From Lepidonotus clava (Eukaryota; Annelida; Polychaeta; Phyllodocida; Polynoidae): DNA of 64,000 bases. Below, piece after piece: positions 1 to 11,777 of the stretch (position 1 is its first letter; each line of letters begins with the position of its first letter). The notes below the pieces were generated by a model. That model was not told the origin of the DNA, did no database searches, and saw nothing but the letters and a program-made list of their open reading frames with translations. The position numbers were made by a program, and so were the translations under genes. The stretch spans positions 12,436,152-12,500,151 of the forward strand of contig OW387150.1 of assembly GCA_936440205.1 (NCBI GenBank), read 5' to 3'.

Positions 1-2280
1 CTTATTTTAAATAGAAAATTAAGCCTATATATCCCTAAAAGTATCATGGTTAGATGACCTTCCGTGTACGCAACCTTTCAGATAGTTGACAAAGCAGTCT
101 GATAACTAGACTGTTGGGACCCATACTAACCCTGGAGGGCCCAGGAGGGTCGCTAGAGTAGCGTCACCCACTCCGGCGATAATGACTCAACATCCTTGAG
201 TCATCAGTTTTAATGTATTTGGAGGCATTTGGATACTAGCCAGCCCTTTATTTAGGAAATGTAGTATGAATTGGTCATTCTATGACGGTTTATTTTTCAG
301 AAAATTGACATCTGATATATTTTTCTCGATGTGGATATAAGAATCCGCAAGAGCAATGTGTGCCAGAGGATAGATATATGGAGTATTAACCCATCATTTT
401 CAAGCCATTACCAAAAGCCCTCCGCCCCAAACTACCCCGGTATACAGTAACATTTACCCTTGCCCCACCACGCCCTTCTCACCCCCAACCCCTTCCCGCT
501 GACCCCTGCCCCTCCCGCCGACGGGCCCCAGACCTCGGCCGGCCCGTGCCTCAATGGTCGGGTCGTCAGGGTGACCACACCCCGTTACTAAGGCCCTGAC
601 CCCGCCGGCCCCCAACTGACCAGGGGTCAGTTGTCCGGAGCCCCAAGCCCGAACCGGACAGCCCGCGCGCGCCGCGTCGGACCCCAGCGCGTCGATTGAG
701 ACGCACAATAAAAATATGGCCAATTGACACCGGGGGTGCGAGTGATAGGACGGGAGGAAAAAACTCATTGGGAACTCTCCAGTCAAGGAGGAGAGGTCGG
801 AGGGCAAGCTGTAGGTCTTTATATGGGGTGTAGGGAGGGGTCCTAATGTAGGTGGGGTGGATGGGCGCGGGCGTTTGAATGAGTAGATAATTTCGGATTA
901 TTGGGAAAGGGAAGGCGCCTAGGGGAGGGGGCTGGTATACCCGACAATGGGGTGTGATAAAGGTAAGTTGGTTTATTCAGATGATGTGGATATTGGCTTT
1001 GTTAAAATGAGAAGTTTAAGGTCTGACACGCTTTCTAATGGAGTGAATGGTGAATGACAGCTAGGAATGGGAGACAGAATGTAATTGGTATATTTTTGCG
1101 AAAAAACAAAATCTTATCAGGAAAACCATGAAAAAAAGAACGTGAAATCTCATAAAATCAGAAAATATTTCAATGTCTAACGTAAGTTTCTTTAGTTAGC
1201 TAATATAATTCACTTGTAGAACTCAAGTAGAACTCAAGTTCCCACGTTTCTAGTGAGGCGAAACTATTCGGATTTAATTACTATGTACAGTTCATTATGA
1301 TCAATAATTCAGATTCAATATCGTTATGCAATTCTCTAAAGTTGAAGTTATTGATCCTTTAATATAGACGCAATGCTTGTGTAATAAGCAAGGTACAGAT
1401 GGTTCCTGATCAATTGGCAGCACATGGTATATACTCCGTTATTCCGTTATAATATTATGTGTCAATAAAATATACATTTCCCGTTATATCAGTGCGTAAA
1501 TGAAATAACATTTGTCGCTATATCATATGTCAACGAATTACAATGCTCCCGTCAAGCGATTTACCAAATCAATTCTATATTCAACATGTTTGTGAAAAGA
1601 TTATTTGCGTCAGACGAATTCGCAACATTTATATAATTATATATAGTCATAAGAATATCGTTGGACAAAAGACAGCTGGATAGTAAGCATTGTCTGTAGT
1701 AACACATTTAATAATGATTATGTAATCAGTCTAGGAAAACGTCTTCTATTCTGACCTCGGGCTTCAGAGGTGAGCACTAACCAATCAATTCACCTTTCGT
1801 CTGGACACACTTAAGACGTTACACGGATCTCAGCACGTCAGGTAGACAGGTAATGAGCGCCCCATCTCTTCTTATATAACACCCCCAATCAGCCGCACTC
1901 CACTAATAAGGCACTACAGCGTCCCCCCCCCCCTGACCTAAGATTCACCTGGCCGGGGACCCTGGAGGAACTGGTCAGGTGGGGGAGACACGTGACCGGC
2001 ACAGGTAGGTAGTCGTGAGGTGACCAGGTGAGGTGGACAGGTCAGCAGTTGGCAGGTGGGGGCTTTTAGCACCCTGGAGGAGATGTCGGCTGACCATGTA
2101 CTATTGTAGGTCATGGTGTTTTAATATGTAACTGGATTCACCTCTCTGTAAGGGCCGTTACGGTTATTGTTACTGGTCAAGTTTTATCATTATTGATACT
2201 TGCTAAATATTGGCTATTATCTACCTGAATGAGAGTGATGATACCTGGGGTTATCTATGGGCAATGCCAACACAAAGAAA

Positions 2281-2295
2281 CCCATTGACAATGGG
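2281..2295. promoter_or_regulatory. Perfect palindrome of two inverted SOX-type sites
   Basis: CCCATTGACAATGGG is a perfect 15-base palindrome made of two inverted CCATTG/CAATGG cores separated by one base. SOX HMG-box proteins bind CATTGT-like cores and the SoxE group is known to bind inverted pairs as dimers. A second copy of the 11-base core lies 119 bases downstream. Confidence 0.35.
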
Positions 2296-2399
2296 AGAAT
2301 ATGCAGAAATCTAATCACAGCAGCGGAATAAAAACGAAAGCGCCCGCGAGTATAACATATATAAATGGATCTTGACATCAGAGTTAGGTAAGAGAAACA

Positions 2400-2410
2400 C
2401 ATTGACAATG
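2400..2410. promoter_or_regulatory. Second SOX-type palindrome
   Basis: CATTGACAATG repeats the centre of the palindrome at 2281-2295 exactly. Binding is inferred from the core only. Confidence 0.28.
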
Positions 2411-2872
2411 GATTCTAACACATCAGGTAAGAGCTTTTGAGAATGTTTGTAAAGCTATGAGAGCGCTTTTAAACAGATTCATCTCTTCGTCTAGAAATAA
2501 ATTGCCCTTATGAAAAAAAAGCCACGGCAAATCGCACATAAAAGTCTATAGTCAGTGTGAATATATATATACTGCTAGTATTTTGTGTGTTAATATCCAA
2601 CCTAGGACTATACTTATGATAATCCATGAGAGAATAACCTGTAAACTATAGATCATTACAGACTGAAAAAAAGAACATATAATCCCAACTTTGTCTCCAA
2701 GGTATAGGCTTGCTCACAGACCCTGAAAAAAAAAGAGTATCAAAATACCCTCCCCGCACGGGGAAACATAGGTTAAAGCACCAGGGCCCTTATAGCAGTA
2801 GGGCCTGGATGCTGTGAGATGACCTATAGGTGTATAATAGTAGAATATGCAGCAGTCTAAGACCGAACTCAC

Positions 2873-3285
2873 CCCACATGGCGTACATGCTCATGGCGTC
2901 CGTCGGCTGCGGCGACCCCATCATCATGGCGTTGAGCGCGGGGATGGCGCCCGGCGCCATCGTCGGGAACGGCGAGGAGGCCGTCGGGGTGACGCTGCCG
3001 GCCGACGACGCCGCCAGCACCATGGAGGACGCCAGCGCCGACGACGACGACGGCGTGGGCACCGTCACCGACACGGAGGACGGGCCGGGGCCCGTCGGGC
3101 TCAGGTCCACGCCCGTCATGGCAGCGGCGGCGGCGGCGGCCACAGCGGCGGCGTGGTGCTGCCGGCCGACGACCATGCCGCCCGGGGTGGGGCCGGGCGG
3201 CGGGCCGGGGCGCGGGGAGGGCGCCTCCATCATCGGGGACGGGTGGTTGGCCGAGGACTTGGGTCTACTTGACTTGACAGAGGGT
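2873..3285 (-). CDS. Candidate internal coding exon B of an unrecognised low-complexity, regulator-like protein
   Basis: Read on the minus strand, an open frame of about 137 codons ends at a clear 5' splice site (GTGAGT at 2872-2867) just after a Met-Tyr-Ala-Met-Trp stretch. The best upstream 3' splice site is CACAG ending at 3286, preceded by a C/T-rich run. The product starts Pro-Ser-Val-Lys-Ser-Ser-Arg-Pro-Lys-Ser-Ser, then is rich in Pro and Gly (PRPGPPPGPTPGG). It continues with an alanine tract (AAAVAAAAAAAM), a Ser/Thr/Val-rich part, and a Met-rich end (ALNAMMMGSPQPTDAMSM). No folded domain, zinc finger, homeodomain or membrane segment is visible. Sequence like this is common in disordered arms of metazoan transcription factors; that is inference from composition only. 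With this acceptor the exon needs two codon bases from upstream and leaves one codon base at its end. GC content and third-position G/C are far above the surroundings. A stop lies upstream of the proposed acceptor in this frame, which fits an exon, not a longer reading frame. The acceptor is less certain than the donor. Confidence 0.68.
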
Positions 3286-5027
3286 CTGTGGTGTAGAGGT
3301 GGTGTTGTAATTCTATAGAGCAGCGCCCTTTATGGGGGCTCTATTCTATTGAGGTTGGGGTGGTTAGCGGTGATGACTTGAGGATCTAGTCGTTGTCAGC
3401 TGACTATGTCCTGGGATCTCCCTTGTATTTTTCAAGATGAGAATTTTGAAGTAACACAAGGATTATGGCAGGTGTCGAATCCCCTCAATCTTCTCACATG
3501 GTTAGTTACACCTTGAGTGCAATAAACCACAAAGGTGTTGAGATATAGGCAGGATGAGTTATGCCACTCTCCTTAACCCTTCCTCTATGTCACAACGCTT
3601 CCTCTCCAACCACGAATCCTCTATCAAAGCTCCCGGTTTCTCTCGAGCTTGTCGGAAAATATCACAATTCAGAAATCATGAGCACATTAGGAAAATGGGA
3701 CGGTTCGGATGTGCTATAGCAGTGGTGTCAGAGTTACAGTCAGGCACTTTGTTTCTTCTCTTTTCTTCTATTCTTCACTCTTCTCAATCAGTGTTTTTGG
3801 ACGGACCGCGCGGTCTACTAATAATGTCTTTAAATCTTCAGTGTAACCTTGAGCAATTGCCTTGCCAATGTCTTGCTGTGCTAACTTGTTCCTGGCTCAC
3901 TCTAAGTGTAACTTGCAATCAGGTTTCACAATATCATATAGCGTTACGAAAGCGTTACTTCCAGCAGTGCCAACTAGCGCCTTATAAATCAGCAGTCAAT
4001 CGCTCCGGTATTTAACCTGAAAGATCAGAAAATAAAAACACTCAGAAAAATATATCTAAAAGACAGCTCCCAAATATTTCGCACAGATTTCCCTGTATGA
4101 TGATGAGATCTGTTTGGAAACTTCAAGATACTTTCCGTATTCTATTACCGCTCCTTCCAAGTTGATTACATCAAGTTGCTATCTACTTGAATAGGCCTCA
4201 GTGGGCTTATGTAAGGCTTTATAATTACGGTAAATCGAGTGACACTCTTACATATCAAAGGCAGAACCTAGCCTTATCATCTTCCGAATGGCCAGATCTA
4301 CCAGAAATCTAAGTCCAGCCATCCAGGCTCTCTCGTTATTTAATCACGCAACGACTACGGTTAAATAACCTGGTTAAATATTTTCAATCCGAATTGAGGG
4401 TAACATTGAGAAATCTACTCACACTTGGGTCCAGTTCCACAAGTAATCACAGGTTTCCTTGAGAAGCAGTGAAGTTTTTTGTTATCAGCAGTGTGGGCAC
4501 TTTAACCCTCCAGCGGGTGAGGGCAGTTATCACACTAGGACGCGGTCCAGTGTAAGCGCTATTTGCATGTCCAAGATGCCCCAACTCCTCACACGAGATA
4601 AGATAGCAATTTTTGTGGGAAACTCCTTATCCAAATATAAGTTCCTCCGTACAGAGATAATACCTTGTTCTCCTCCTGTGGGTGTCCTGGAGGGAGGCTG
4701 GCTCCTCCTGTTCCTTAGTGATACTCAGAGGTGGCGTCAGGCCCTCCTAAGCCAACGTGATAACGCGCAACTCCACACCCAAGAGCGTGTCCAAACTCAA
4801 AAGAAAATTGAGTAAAATCAGGGAAAAAAATCCCATGAACTGAATCAGTTTTCCTCCAGGGTTGAAGGGGTGGCTGCTTACATGGCGGAGTGTGTGCTCC
4901 TGGGTGGAGGTGTGGAGTGGTCAGCGTGGGAACTTAAGCAGGAGGTAAGAGGGAGTTCCTGCAGGAGCAGGCAGGTTACCGCGTCTGATGAGAGACGCTG
5001 TGGTCACTCCATAACTATTGTCCAGCG

Positions 5028-5075
5028 GCGGCGGCGGTGGTGGTGGGGCGGTGGTGGTGGTGGTGCGGTGGTGCC
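5028..5075 (+). repeat. GGC/GGT-rich trinucleotide run
   Basis: An imperfect run of CGG and GGT triplets followed by a CA/CT-rich tract (ACTCACTC at about 5108-5125). It keeps several frames open on both strands that are low-complexity artefacts. Confidence 0.8.
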
Positions 5076-5452
5076 GATGCCCGACCCCCGCGCTGCCCAC
5101 CTCTCTCACACACACTCACTCACTCACACATTCACACACGCGCTCCACGCCTCCCGCGCCCTCTCCTCCGACACTGTAGAGCCTACACTAGTGTAGTCCT
5201 ATCAGCAGGGGTGAGTACTAGGACTCACCACTAGTATCTCCAGGGCTGACCGTGGAGGAACATGTATTTGATGGTGGTCTGTTCCTAGGCTGTTGTACTA
5301 CTTGTAAGATGCTGGTGGGTTGGACGAGGGTCGAGGCAGGTCTGGTGACTGTGGTTGAGAAGGTCTTGAGTCACGGCCAATGCATGTTGTGTGGCGACGT
5401 GCGGCGATGGGTGGTGGGTGTGTATGGGGGTAGTACTAGTGGGTGGGGTGTG

Positions 5453-5476
5453 TAGGTGGTGGTGGTGGTGGTGGTT
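5453..5476 (+). repeat. (GGT)n short tandem repeat
   Basis: About seven consecutive GGT triplets; on the other strand this makes a spurious histidine run. Confidence 0.85.
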
Positions 5477-6556
5477 TTTCGGGGAGACAGGTGGGGCTGT
5501 TACAGGGGGGTTAACAGCAGTGCTACTAGGGTGCACCACCAGGGTCGTAACCTCCTGGTCAGCAGGGATCTAGTCACTCAGTTTATATGTGAGAAGCCCC
5601 TGATTTGCCTTTCTCCAGTAGATCCTTGACCACCCTGATCAGTCAACACCCATACATTCAGGAGGACTCCTCCTGGAGAAGGTTAATCCACGCTGTAGAG
5701 ATTTAAACCCAGGAGAGTATCTCTGATCATCCCCTGGTCTAAGGGCATTCAGACGAAGTATAATAAAACCCTGGAGGAGTTGGGGGTTCCCCAGATTACC
5801 TCCTCCTGTGGGTAACAAGCCGTGGCTGAGGTCAGGGGGTCACCAGTCAGGAGGAGGTGGATGACACCCGTCTACTCCTGGTGCTACTATTACTACTACT
5901 ACTCGGCGCCTTGGGCTCTAACCCTGCGGCCTCCAGTACTTGTACTACTCCACACCGGCCGACCTGCGGGGCGCTCATCCCTCCCGGCCCGCCCAGGAGG
6001 ACCGCCCGACAACACCGGTCACGACGACGACGATGACGACGGTCGTTGAGTAGTAGAGCTCAGCTCAAACAGTGCCGCTGATAACACCAACTCCAGGGAT
6101 AATCCTATACTAATCCGCCCCTATAAAACCTGGAGGAGTCCGTCTCGGGCTGGAGAGGGGTCGGGATCCACCGTGTCTGAGGTCTAGGGCTGAGGGCGCC
6201 GTTCACTCGCCGGGCGCAGGTTTGGAGTGGGTAGAGTGCAAAACGATTAGGTCAGAAGGTGGTGGTGTTATGACGCTGTCTGCTGGGATTCGTGTTGTAT
6301 CCTGATTAACCATCCGTGGAGGGTCGGCTAGGCGTATATTGCATTAGGTAATGCAATTTTGTGTACACATTAAGCGGAGTACACTCTGATAATTTTACAT
6401 ACACTTTAAATGGCGTACACCGTGATGCTGTCAGGTTTCTTCTCAAAATTATTTTTGAGTGAAATCAGTTTTTGTGGGGTTTTGTTTACGCTGGTGTCCT
6501 GGGAGGTAGGTGGTCCGTGACTGGTTTCCAGCGTGACGTGTATGTGTGTGAGTGTG

Positions 6557-6565
6557 TATATAAGG
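6557..6565 (+). promoter_or_regulatory. TATA-box-like element, TATATAAGG
   Basis: TATATAAGG follows a TG-rich tract and a TGACGTG word at about 6533, and precedes a GC-rich segment with many GGTCAG words. The same word in the same TG-rich setting recurs at 10811-10819. No plus-strand coding start follows, so a promoter here would drive a noncoding or unseen transcript. Chance occurrence in TG/TA-rich sequence is a serious alternative. Confidence 0.2.
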
Positions 6566-6599
6566 CGGACTGGCGGGGATCAGCGGCTGGTGTCACTGG

Positions 6600-6910
6600 G
6601 TGCAGGGAGGGGTCAGTCAGTGGTCGCCGTGTGATGTCACATTAACCTACTGACGGACAGCGGTCACTACTACCAGCCGTCACATTGACCAGTGTCCACT
6701 ACTGACCACTACCACTCACTGACCGCTCACACAGACCGTCCGGCCGCTTACCACATATCATACTGACCATCGCCGCTACTTCCTCCTCCTGCTGCTCAGC
6801 GTCGATCCTGATGGTCAAGACCGTGGAGGGACCACACCTTGACCATTGGTCATCTGAATCACTCACTGACCAGCATAGGGCTTCTCCAGTGCGGGCAGAT
6901 CTGACCATCT
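6600..6910. repeat. Cluster of CTGACCA/TGGTCAG words
   Basis: Within about 300 bases the words GGTCAG, GGTCAC, CTGACC and TTGACC occur roughly ten times with irregular spacing, so this is not a simple tandem array. It includes the palindrome at 6840. Confidence 0.6.
6840..6852. promoter_or_regulatory. TGACCANTGGTCA palindrome, copy 1
   Basis: TGACCATTGGTCA. Two outward-facing GGTCA half-sites are separated by three bases, an everted-repeat layout that could suit a nuclear-receptor dimer; the bound factor is unknown. Confidence 0.4.
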
Positions 6911-7703
6911 GAATCCTCCCCTTGTGACCGTACGATCCCTTCTGTCAGCGGAGACGGCGCGAACGGGATCCAGAGCCCCCGTCAAATGATCCAAGCGTCC
7001 GAGAGGCCTCTCCTCACCCTCCGTTCTCAGGCTACTACAGTCTCCCCTCTCTATGCAGTCTCCTCTCTTTGTATGTAGTCTCTCCAGCCTGCTCCTTCTA
7101 CCTCTATCTATCTAGCAGGTCGAGGGTTGTGTGGTGACATCACTCTGACATCCAGTTGCGTCTGACCGTCGCCGAGTATGGATGGATTCAGGGGGGGGTG
7201 GGAGGGTGTGTTGGTCAGTGGTGGTCAGTGGAGGGGGTATGAGGGTGCGGGCCCCGCCCTGACCAGCTTCTAATCACCGGACTGACCTCCTTCTCGCCCC
7301 GCCTAGTCACATTAACGCTTGACCCCCTTTTATATCTAGTACCTCGCAGGTCAGTAAAGGGTGTAGGGACAAATGGTCAGCGGTGAGTATGAGTAACCGT
7401 ATTAGATTTGAGATCGTCCGGAGAGGGTGCGGATGATGAAACGCTTGATCCTGGATGTTTGATCCCACCACCTAGGATCCAGGTGTGGATCCCATTTTGA
7501 TCCTTGTAGGTTCTGAATGCTGTCACACCTCCAATCAACGAACAAGCGAGGAGAGAGTCAAACTAATCGATCTGTGATTCTTATTGTTAACAGTCCCGCC
7601 GTATCTGAAAAGCAACAATGATATCCTCCTCCACGGCGGTAGCATCAATCCTGTCCCTCCTCATCTTCCTGCTCCTCCAGTAGGGTGGTGGGCAGCTGCT
7701 GCT

Positions 7704-7716
7704 TGACCACTGGTCA
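7704..7716. promoter_or_regulatory. TGACCANTGGTCA palindrome, copy 2
   Basis: TGACCACTGGTCA, located 80 bases before a GGT/GGC run. Confidence 0.4.
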
Positions 7717-7794
7717 CTCGGCATGTCCGGGAGGCTCTCCGCCGCTGACTGCTGCGGCTACAGCAATGATCCAGTGTGTGTTTTCAGAGCTGGA

Positions 7795-7836
7795 GGTGGT
7801 GGCGGCGGCGGCGGTGGTGGTGGTGGTGGTGGTGGG
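7795..7836 (+). repeat. GGT/GGC trinucleotide run
   Basis: About a dozen GGT and GGC triplets; the complement makes a spurious proline run. Confidence 0.85.
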
Positions 7837-10482
7837 GCCAGTGTTGGTGGTGCTAGTTGGTCAATGATGAGGTAATGTCCAGTAACAGCGTCTGGCCGAA
7901 TCCAACTGACCAGCCCTTTGACCAGCCTGTCTGGACAGGCCGCCATTCTAAAGCCGACAGGTAAGGGTGCTATATTTATAATGCACCAATAATACAGGCT
8001 GAAAACAGATGGACAATGGTCACTGATGGACATTATTGTACGCAGGTACTGACATTGTACGCAGGTACCAACAATCACCCCATGCCCCTTAAACCTCCCT
8101 TCTCAACATGGTTGACATGACCATTAATATAGCGCTGTTCGATTAGCAAACCGGCATTAATACGCCCCAGGTAACACACACACCCTTCAATATTAATAAC
8201 GACTGGAGGGCAATTGTGTGTAACATAGGGCCTTCAAATCGCACGCTGCCCACCTGGTGGGTTAGTCAAACTGTGCCCCCCCCCTCCCCGACCATAAAGG
8301 TGCATGTAAGAGGCAGTAACAGCCGGTTGTGTGTTTGGCCACCCTTTAATTCGACATGGCCTTTGCTAAAAATCGACGTGGGACATGAGGTTTAGCGACA
8401 TGAGAACAAATATATCAACAACAAAACATGACTTACTTATTCAATTTGACATGTGACATGGCAGCATCTTAGAGGCGACATGCGACATGGGGAGATATGC
8501 GACAGGCGACATTGTCATTTCTGAAGTTCGACATGTATCATAGAGATCCCCCCTTCAAGGGCCAAGAGAGTGGTGGGAGGGTGCGATGGGGGGATGGGGG
8601 TATGGCACCAGTTTGGGGACCGTGCGGTTTGGGGGCTGGAGGGGGAGGGCCGGGAGTGGGGGGGGGGGGGTCGTTATACAAGGACACGTCAATCAGGGCT
8701 TACGTCCATATGACAAGGTCAAACGTAACTCGCCCCCCTCCCACCAGGGGGGCAGGCCTCTACCTGAACGACCCACAAGGCTTATCTGCCATATTATACT
8801 GCGTTTGACCAAATGATCCAATGTTGCCAAAATGTTATCAATTTGGCTTTTTGATATAATAAATGGGAGTTGTTGTAACGTTGTCCATGCTACAATGAGG
8901 ACAGTTTTACTTTTTTTAACTTCTGAGAAAGGTAAAAGTGGTTGTTGTATCACTACATGTTTCATACAGGCAAACCTGTGGTCTACTTATCACTGTTTAC
9001 ATACTTGGTTATGTAGTATGTAACTGAGTGAGTGATGGATGTTTTACGCCGTACCGACAGCCAGGGTACTTTTCACAGTGAAAACAAGTTGGGGCGAATT
9101 CTGTCTTTGCTGATTGTATCTATGAGATGAAGGTGACAGGGAAAGCGAACCCAATGAACCACTTGGTCAGTGCTGGGCCCCCTCCTATTGTCACCTTTTA
9201 CAATCAGCAGGGGCTAATGAGAGTGTATGTTCTTCCCAGGAGCAGAAGCCCCACCCCGGTACCCCTACGGGGTTAAGTCAGTAAATGACGGGTACACATA
9301 TGTATCTATACTTAATATTCATATTGATAAGATCTCAACTTTGAATGAAGGGAAAGCTAATCAAACACTCTTTTAACTCATTAACCGTTTTACGGCAAAC
9401 AATAATGCTTTTCATTAGTGACAAAACCACCGCGGTGCCACATAATAGAATTTTATTATCGTTTTGTAAATAACGACATTCCTGGAGACAATGGTGTACA
9501 TTTCTTCATAAAGCATATGCACATATTTCTTGAGAAAATATGTAAATATGTATCCAAAGATTAACGGTGATCTTTTGTTAGATCTATCTCTAAGTATGTA
9601 AATTCCACTGATCAACTTTCAGAAATAAATAATTAGTTTATTCAACATATCCAACACTCCAACATCTCTAAGAACAATAAACACGAAGACAAACACCTGC
9701 GTTCATTTCCTTTCTGCGACTCATTCCTGATTCTGCAACTTTTCTTAGATAACCTCAGACGACCCTAAATGACTTATTGCAAGTCTTTATAAGTTTTTCT
9801 ATATATAAATACACATAAATGCGTAGAAGTATGTGCTAATTCTTCTTGCAATGACAGTAATTGAGATAATGCATTCCGTCTGGTTTTCTTCAGGTGTGCT
9901 ATTCTACATGACCCTACGTGAGTTGCCACCTGCAGACGCTGTCCTCCGGGGGTCCTCCTGGGTCCCTGAGCTGATGAGGTCAGCTCAGCCGTGGAGGAGA
10001 CTCCAGGTGAAACACAGGTAGTAATTAACAGGAGGAAAAGACCAGGTGGACATGAGTTGGCAGGTAAATATATACCATATGTGACGCACATATAACCTAG
10101 GTGTGACAATACGATAAACCACAGGTATTATGTTACAATAAAAGAAACTTGGTCTATACGTATATTATGTGTCTGAGTCATCTTATCTACGCCTACGTAG
10201 GTTACGCCATATTGGTCATTTACGTTTTTCGTTCCAGTATTATTGGAAATTACTCCCTGTTACCAAATCCACTTGAAATCTTCAAATCATACTAGAAAAT
10301 GTATTTGAATATTTGGTTCAATATTGATAAAAGCAATTATTAAGGTGTGGTGAATTTCAAATGATTCTGATGTCTAAATCAGAATTTGTCACCCAGACAC
10401 CTCGATAGAGCTTTTCTAGACCTGGCTCGATCTGCCTTCCCGCCATAACATACATCCCGCACTCCATCTAGATCTCACAAAC

Positions 10483-10495
10483 TGACCAGTGGTCA
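10483..10495. promoter_or_regulatory. TGACCANTGGTCA palindrome, copy 3
   Basis: TGACCAGTGGTCA inside a GC-rich island at 10.44-10.70 kb. Confidence 0.4.
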
Positions 10496-10748
10496 AGCCT
10501 GGCCGTGCTAATAGCCTCAGCACCGACTCTAGGCAAACAGGGCTGGTGAGTAGGGGTGGGCGGGGGTGACCATAAGCCGTCCGGCAAACTAGAGTCTAGC
10601 GTACAAAGGGCAGTAGAATTTAGCCAGGCTGGCCGGGTCGAGACTGGGCTGAGCTTGTTTGACCAGTTACCTAACCCAGGCAACAGGCTCTAGGCAGTTG
10701 AGTGGACGCTAGGACTAGAGAGGTTTATGGTCGGTGTAAGCTAGAGCT

Positions 10749-10862
10749 CTCTCTCTATAGAGTGTGTGTAGGTGTGATGATTGGGTGTGTGGTGTATGTG
10801 TGTGTGTTTGTATATAAGGTGTGTGATGTGTGATGTGTGTGTGAGGTGTGTGTGAGAGTATT
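10749..10862 (+). repeat. TG-rich simple repeat with an embedded TATATAAGG
   Basis: Irregular TGTG/GATGTG tract interrupted by TATATAAGG at 10811. The complement is CA-rich, which explains a His/Thr-rich spurious frame. A transcript start is possible but not supported by any coding sequence. Confidence 0.7.
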
Positions 10863-11697
10863 GGACCAGAACTGTGTAACTGCTGGGTGTGTCGCCAGCG
10901 AAGGTAAAATGTGTACACACCTACCTATGTACATAATACATGTATTATCAACCTATGTACCTTAAAATGGAGGCCTAAAGGTTGTATTAGTCCTAGCTTA
11001 GTTTGTATTAGTCCAAGTCCAAACCTCAGGGTACAACCACCTCTAGCTTCAATTGGTATATATACATTGGGTCTTTATTGGAAGAAAGGAATTCCTGAAA
11101 GGGCTTCAGAGGGATCCAGGATCCACCCCCTCCTACTCGATAAGACTACTCTGAATACCCCACCTCACATAATACCTGGTAACCGCTAACAGGTCAAAGG
11201 TCACTCTTCCTCCAGGGTCCAAGACGTAGGATTCAATCACGGTGTAAGATCAATATCTTCAATATGTGTTAGTTAAAAGCACATCTTTTATAATTATTTC
11301 TACTGTGACTAGGAGTTGTTTTCCCAAATGATCCGATGTTATGATGAAAAATCTAGATGTACATAAGCCGATACATAAAGTTGCATCAACTGCTCTTATC
11401 AGCACACTGGCAATATATCACACAGAGATTAGGTCAAGGAACCATCTCTGTTGTTGCCTCAACAAGTATACTTTCCGAACGTAGACATTCATGGGTAAGC
11501 GCTCAAAATAAAACATTAAACTGTCCTTCAAATATGAAACCAGAAAGTGTCGCTCAGAAATGAAACCTCAGAAACATTCGCTCAAAATGAAATCTGAAAC
11601 TGTGGCTCACAATAAAATGGACATACAGAAAATAAAACCCAGCCAACTTGGTGCCCTCCCACCGACCCGGACTGAGAGTGGTCAGTGTGGTCACTGC

Positions 11698-11710
11698 TGA
11701 CCAGTGGTCA
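11698..11710. promoter_or_regulatory. TGACCANTGGTCA palindrome, copy 4
   Basis: TGACCAGTGGTCA, flanked within 60 bases by GTGGTCAGTGTGGTCAC and CAGTGGTCAC, so several half-sites crowd here. An X-box-like word follows at 11764. Confidence 0.4.
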
Positions 11711-11763
11711 CTGCTGCTCCTCCTGCTGCCGGCTCGTGTCCGCACCTCAGTGGTCACTCGCCC

Positions 11764-11777
11764 ATTACCATGGCAAC
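11764..11777. promoter_or_regulatory. X-box-like (RFX-type) word
   Basis: ATTACCATGGCAAC fits the degenerate RFX consensus RYYNYYATRRNRAC. That consensus is expected about twice by chance in 64 kb, so this is weak on its own. Confidence 0.2.

Larger units (their letters stand above)
1..2872 (-). other. Intron or distal sequence following exon B; no exon seen
   Basis: The donor of exon B places this stretch in an intron of a minus-strand gene. A GC-rich patch at about 460-700 keeps a minus frame open but gives Gly/Arg/Pro-rich sequence without splice signals I trust. Bases 1740-2100 are rich in CAGGTGA, GGTCAG and CCTGGAGGA words (1961, 2073). Paired SOX-type palindromes lie near 2281 and 2400. 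The rest is A/T-rich sequence in which I see nothing further. Confidence 0.5.

Noticed and set aside
454-807. 117-residue minus-strand open frame
   Set aside because: Gly/Arg/Pro-rich from GC-rich DNA, no domain, no start context and no splice ends that match exon B.
2830-3318. Plus-strand open frames over exon B
   Set aside because: They are shadows of the GC-rich exon; the Arg/His-rich reading is typical of an antisense frame, and the splice signals fit the minus strand.
3554-4015. 153-residue plus-strand open frame
   Set aside because: Not recognisable, no flanking splice signals of quality, and codon use not different from the surroundings.
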